From Aquabacterium sp. (GTDB lineage: Bacteria > Pseudomonadota > Gammaproteobacteria > Burkholderiales > Burkholderiaceae_C), in contig JAURXG010000088.1 of assembly GCA_030654555.1 (NCBI GenBank), forward strand, positions 1 through 16,573: a DNA stretch of 16,573 nt, given 5' to 3'. A program made the position numbers and the translations under genes. Below are positions 13,938 to 16,573 of this stretch, piece by piece. Below the pieces are notes generated by a model. The model was not told the origin of the DNA and ran no database searches. It was given only the letters and a program-made list of their open reading frames with translations. Position 1 is the first letter of the stretch. Each line of letters begins with the position of its first letter.

Positions 13938-14792
13938 TCACAGCTCGATCGCCATGCCGTCGTAGGCCAGCGCGATGCCCTGCGCGGCCCAGTCGCGGCC
14001 GCCGGCGCCGGCCGGCGCCTGGCCGAACAGCACCTTGTGCCGCGCCGGCATGTCGCGCAGCAGGTCCAGCCACAGCTGGGCCTCGGCGCGCGCGCCCGGC
14101 GCCTCGGTGCCGGCGTCGGCATCGGGGCCGCCCTCGGGCAGCGGGTTGTCCAGCAGCAGGCAGTCGGCCTCGCGCATCCACTCGAACTCGGTCGCGCCGA
14201 TCTGCGCCAGCCCGGGCGCGCAGAACATGCGCTGCCCGGTGGCCAGGTCACGCACGGCCAGCGCGATGCTGTCGCCCACGCTCGGGCCCTCGCCGCCCTG
14301 GGCCAGGTGCGGCGGCGCCGGGCATTGCGTGGCCAGGGCGGTGAATTCCAGCGTGGGCAGGCCGTCCACCCGGAACGAGGCCACCCGCCGGTCACCCGCC
14401 ACCGGCACCACGTGCCAGTGCACGCCGCAGTAGTGCTGCAGCACCGGCAGCACCGGCAGCGCGGTGGTGAGCTGCTCGAACACCGCCGGCGTGGCGTACA
14501 GGTCGATCGGGGCGCCATCGCGCAGGCTGAGCAGGCCGCCCACGTGGTCGACCTGCGCATCGGTCAGCACCACCGCGCGCACCTCGGCCTCGGCCAGCCC
14601 CGGGTGGCTGTCGAGCCGCGGGTCGCTGTCGAGCTGGTGCGCCACGGCGGGCGACATGTTCACCAGCACCCAGCGGCCGCTGCCGTTGCCCAGCGCCATC
14701 ACGCCGCGCTCGCGCGTGGAACCGGCGCCGGCAAGGCCGATGTCACGGCGCCGCCGTCGCGGGGCGCCACCGCGCAGGATCACGATCTTCAC
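13938..14792 (-). CDS. pqqB: Divergent PqqB-like metallo-beta-lactamase-fold protein
   Basis: 284 residues from a GTG start; ordinary PqqB is about 300. PqqB is a metallo-beta-lactamase-fold protein needed in PQQ biosynthesis, and recent work on PqqB proposes oxidation of a PQQ precursor. Matches to PqqB are WVLVNMSP, VVLTDAQVDHVGGLLSLRDG, ATPAVFEQLTTALPVL, VGDSIALAVRDL, GQRMFCAPGLAQI, READCLLLD and the terminal AYDGMAIEL. The family N-terminus (GSAAGGGFPQWNCNCxxC with its zinc cysteines) is missing; here the protein reads MKIVILRGGAPRRRRRDIGL. The conserved His-Ile-Asn-Asn-Thr-Asn segment near the C-terminus is also replaced (LFGQAPAGAGG). No ribosome binding site is visible before the GTG at 14790-14792, and the frame is open further upstream. 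It heads the operon. It may be a functional variant, a paralogue with another role or a decaying gene. Confidence 0.75.
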   Translation of the reverse strand: MKIVILRGGAPRRRRRDIGLAGAGSTRERGVMALGNGSGRWVLVNMSPAVAHQLDSDPRLDSHPGLAEAEVRAVVLTDAQVDHVGGLLSLRDGAPIDLYATPAVFEQLTTALPVLPVLQHYCGVHWHVVPVAGDRRVASFRVDGLPTLEFTALATQCPAPPHLAQGGEGPSVGDSIALAVRDLATGQRMFCAPGLAQIGATEFEWMREADCLLLDNPLPEGGPDADAGTEAPGARAEAQLWLDLLRDMPARHKVLFGQAPAGAGGRDWAAQGIALAYDGMAIEL

Positions 14793-15037
14793 AAGCGGCG
14801 TGCGGCTGGGGGCGTGGGCCGGCCGGTCCGGGCTGGCCTTGGGGCAAGATGGCTCATGGGCTGCGATTTCCCTCGTGTTGATTTGGCGGCGCCCGGCAAC
14901 GGCCGGGTGCGCAATTTCGTCAGCCTGCAGCAAGACACATGCCGCCCCGCGCCTTGCCGCGCCTTGGCGGCCGCGCCCCGGGCGTGCCGGCGGCGGTGCG
15001 CTGGTCTTGTGACACCTTGTGCCAGGGCTGCGACATC
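14793..15037. promoter_or_regulatory. Divergent intergenic region
   Basis: About 245 bases between the PqqB-like gene and the divergent MBL-like gene. It probably holds the promoter of the ten-gene operon. A hairpin-forming site cccggc-aacg-gccggg is at 14892-14907. The heptamer gtgacac occurs twice (15009-15015 and 15038-15044). No convincing sigma-70 or sigma-54 promoter and no pqqA peptide gene were found here. Confidence 0.4.
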
Positions 15038-16057
15038 GTGACACAGGGTCAACCCTGGTTCTGGCGTCGGCCGTGGCGACCGGCGCTGTGGCTGCTGGTG
15101 CTGGCCATGCCGTCGATGGGGTTCGCCGCCTGCCCCGGCCCGGCGCTGCGTGTGCTGCCGCTGGCGCCCGGGTGGTGGTGGGTGCCGGCGGCGCCGGGCG
15201 AGAGCGACGGCCTCAATCGCGGGCAGGTGTCGAACATCGTGCTGGCGCGCCAGGGCCAGGGTCGGGCGGCGCGCTTGTGGGCGCTGGGCAGCGGGCCCTC
15301 GCCCGCCTGGGGCCGGGCGCTGGCCTGCCAGGTGCGCGTCAGGCTGGGGCTGTCCATCACCGACGTGATCAGCCCCTGGGCGCGGCCCGAACTGGTGCTG
15401 GGCGTGGCCGGTCTGCGGCCGTCGGGCCCGGTGCGGCACTGGGCGCATGCCAGCGTGGCGCAGGCCATGGACCAGCAGTGCCCGCATTGCGTCGAGCGCC
15501 TGCGCGAGCGCCTGCAGGGCGCGGCGTCGGACCTGGGGGATGATCCGATCGACCTGCCCGAGCGGCTGCTGCAGGGCGAGCGCGGCCGGCTGGGCCCGTT
15601 CGACTGGTGGCGGCTGCCGCGCGCCGAGGGCCGCTGGATCACCGTCTGGCGCCTGCGCCCGGCGGCCAGCGGGGCGCCGCGGGGGCCGCTGTGGGTGGCG
15701 CACGGCCTCTTGCAGGGCGAGGGCCCCGCCGACGGCCGCGACGCCGATCTGGCGTTGCTGCTGCAGGCCAGCCAGCGCCTGGCCACGCTGGCAGCGGCCG
15801 ACGGGCCGGCGGCGCGCTTCATCGGCGAGCAGGGCCCGGTGATGGGCGCCGACGCGCCGGCACGGCAGGCGGCCTACTGGTCCGGCCTGCTCGATGAAGC
15901 CCGGGCCGCGGTGGCCCGCGGCGACGACGAGGCCGCGCCGGCACCGGCCTGGCCCGGCCTGCCCGCGGGCTGGCAGGCGCATCCCTGGCATGGTTTCAAC
16001 TGGCAGCGCGCCTGGCGCCAGGTCGAGCCCGAAGTGCTGGCCGCCCCGCCGCGCTGA
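15038..16057 (+). CDS. Exported degenerate SoxH-related (quinoprotein relay) metallo-beta-lactamase homologue
   Basis: 339 residues from a GTG start; an in-frame ATG at 14939 would give 372. The GTG is preferred because it directly precedes a signal peptide (RRPWRPALWLLVLAMPSMGFAA), with AGGG ten bases upstream. Landmarks match the SoxH-related zinc metallohydrolases found with quinoproteins: NRGQVSNIVL near the start of the fold, the strand before the metal motif (LSITDVI), the distal GEGPADGRDAD segment, and the C-terminal AVARGDD...HPWHGFNWQRAWRQVEPE. The metal-binding sites are lost: the expected THxHxDH reads SPWARPEL (112-119), the expected GDL reads AHGLL (221-225), and the expected GHG reads GEQG (263-266). 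It is probably a non-catalytic relative with a structural or binding role in the periplasm, or a gene under decay; the long intact frame favours the first. The family assignment is by eye. Confidence 0.72.
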   Translation: MTQGQPWFWRRPWRPALWLLVLAMPSMGFAACPGPALRVLPLAPGWWWVPAAPGESDGLNRGQVSNIVLARQGQGRAARLWALGSGPSPAWGRALACQVRVRLGLSITDVISPWARPELVLGVAGLRPSGPVRHWAHASVAQAMDQQCPHCVERLRERLQGAASDLGDDPIDLPERLLQGERGRLGPFDWWRLPRAEGRWITVWRLRPAASGAPRGPLWVAHGLLQGEGPADGRDADLALLLQASQRLATLAAADGPAARFIGEQGPVMGADAPARQAAYWSGLLDEARAAVARGDDEAAPAPAWPGLPAGWQAHPWHGFNWQRAWRQVEPEVLAAPPR

Positions 16058-16093
16058 GGCCGGACCGAGCGAGCCCCTGCGGGCTCGCGAGTG
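16055..16093. repeat. 39-bp direct repeat with internal hairpin, copy 1
   Basis: Identical over 39 bases to 16134-16172. It begins at the stop codon of the MBL-like gene. Inside is a perfect 8-bp stem (gcgagccc / gggctcgc, loop ctgc). It probably acts as a transcription terminator. Confidence 0.85.
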
Positions 16094-16106
16094 CCTGCCG
16101 AGGGAT

Positions 16107-16126
16107 CTGCCCGCATGCTTGCGGGC
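16107..16126. terminator. Hairpin between the two 39-bp repeats
   Basis: An 8-bp inverted repeat (tgcccgca / tgcgggca, loop tgct) lies between the repeat copies, so three hairpins stand in a row after the MBL-like gene. Confidence 0.5.
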
Positions 16127-16133
16127 AAGCACT

Positions 16134-16172
16134 TGAGGCCGGACCGAGCGAGCCCCTGCGGGCTCGCGAGTG
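16134..16172. repeat. 39-bp direct repeat with internal hairpin, copy 2
   Basis: Second exact copy of 16055-16093, offset by 79 bases. The tga that is the stop codon of the upstream gene in copy 1 is also present here, which suggests duplication of the gene 3' end region. Confidence 0.85.
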
Positions 16173-16180
16173 GCCAGATG

Positions 16181-16264
16181 CCAGCGAACGCCGCGGAGCC
16201 GGCGCTGCCGGGCCGCCGGCGTTGCCCCCTGGAGGGGGCGGCCGAAGGCCGCAGGGGGTGCATC
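16181..16264. repeat. Dispersed G/C-rich palindromic element, copy B
   Basis: Aligns with copy A at 8167-8259 in the same orientation. It contains gcggcc-gaa-ggccgc (perfect 6-bp stem) and an outer pairing of tgccccct with agggggtgca. It ends four bases before the stop codon of the minus-strand regulator and could terminate its transcript. Confidence 0.75.
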
Positions 16265-16267
16265 ACC

Positions 16268-16573
16268 TCACGCCTTGTGGTTCCAGCGCAGCTTGCGGTA
16301 GATGGTGTTGCGGCTGATGCCCAGGCGCTTGGAGGCCTCGGAGATGTTGCCGCCGGCCGCGTCCACCGCGCGGCGGATGGCGTCGATCTCCATCTCCTCG
16401 AGCGAGCGGCTGGCCATGGCGGTGTCGCCTGCCCACATCGGCGCCGGCGGTGTGCTGGCGGGGGGCAGGGGCGCCGGCGGCGCTGCGCCGTGACCCGCTG
16501 CGGGCGCAGCGGCTGCTGCGGCGCCCGCATGTGCCTGCAGGGGCGCCGGCGCCTGGGGCTCGGCGGGGCGGCC
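16268..16573 (-). CDS. Fis-type DNA-binding C-terminus of a transcriptional regulator, probably sigma-54 activator (5' end outside window)
   Basis: 101 codons are visible up to the window edge, where the frame is still open. The last 45 residues read EEMEIDAIRRAVDAAGG, NISEASKRLGISRNTIYRKL and RWNHKA, a Fis-type helix-turn-helix found at the end of sigma-54 enhancer-binding proteins such as AcoR. Before it is an Ala/Pro-rich linker of about 50 residues. The AAA+ and sensor domains would lie beyond the window, so the sigma-54 assignment is an inference from the C-terminus. Regulators of this type control alcohol and acetoin oxidation genes in several proteobacteria. Confidence 0.85.
   Translation of the reverse strand, partial: GRPAEPQAPAPLQAHAGAAAAAAPAAGHGAAPPAPLPPASTPPAPMWAGDTAMASRSLEEMEIDAIRRAVDAAGGNISEASKRLGISRNTIYRKLRWNHKA

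Noticed and set aside
14793..15037. Possible pqqA peptide gene before the PqqB-like gene
   Set aside because: No short frame with the Glu-xxx-Tyr core of PqqA was seen on either strand of this region.
14793..15044. Longer N-terminus for the PqqB-like protein from an ATG at 15044
   Set aside because: The added 84 residues are Arg/Pro/Ala-rich with no similarity to PqqB, whose family begins at MKI, matching the GTG at 14792.
1..16573. CRISPR arrays, tRNA or rRNA genes, insertion sequences
   Set aside because: No spaced repeat array, cloverleaf-like segment, rRNA block or transposase frame was seen. The only repeats are the two palindrome copies, the 39-bp pair and the hexamer tract.

Overview
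The window is about 70% G+C and every confident gene has a strong third-position G/C bias. The gene content points to a betaproteobacterium of the Burkholderiales, probably the Rubrivivax/Leptothrix/Ideonella/Methylibium side of that order. The supporting signs are PQQ alcohol oxidation genes, a Bug/TTT-type binding protein, a PEP-CTERM protein and G/C-rich palindromic dispersed repeats. The species cannot be named from the sequence alone.

Plus strand, left side: the 3' three quarters of a PQQ-dependent ethanol-type alcohol dehydrogenase (1-1356) ends at a perfect stem-loop. A membrane-bound histidine kinase follows (1460-2956). A TonB-dependent outer-membrane receptor on the minus strand (2993-5329) separates this kinase from a LuxR/NarL-type response regulator (5433-6071), which is its probable partner. 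The dehydrogenase carries an Asp-Tyr-Asp signature associated with lanthanide-dependent enzymes. The block therefore reads as alcohol oxidation plus sensing plus outer-membrane uptake, possibly of a metal chelate.

Minus strand, middle: ten genes run in one direction from 14792 down to 6449, several joined by ATGA overlaps or gaps of a few bases. In order of transcription they are a divergent PqqB-like protein, an ABC ATPase, a YVTN beta-propeller protein, a type 1 periplasmic binding protein, an ABC-2 permease broken by an in-frame amber codon, an ExbB/MotA-like proton-channel protein, an ExbD-like protein with a periplasmic beta domain, a small two-helix membrane protein, a lipoprotein and a Bug-type binding protein. 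The first five resemble the transporter set that accompanies PQQ alcohol dehydrogenases. The ExbB/ExbD-like trio plus lipoprotein is not a set I know from such loci and is the best candidate here for an undescribed system. A very short PEP-CTERM protein (6100-6273) lies beyond the operon end.

Right side: diverging from the PqqB-like gene is an exported protein (15038-16057). It aligns by eye with the SoxH-related quinoprotein relay metallohydrolases but has lost nearly all their metal ligands. After it come a duplicated 39-bp hairpin repeat and a second copy of the palindromic element found at 8167-8259. The window ends in the C-terminal Fis-type DNA-binding domain of a minus-strand regulator, probably a sigma-54 activator of the AcoR type.

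All family assignments were made by eye from motifs. No database search was run.
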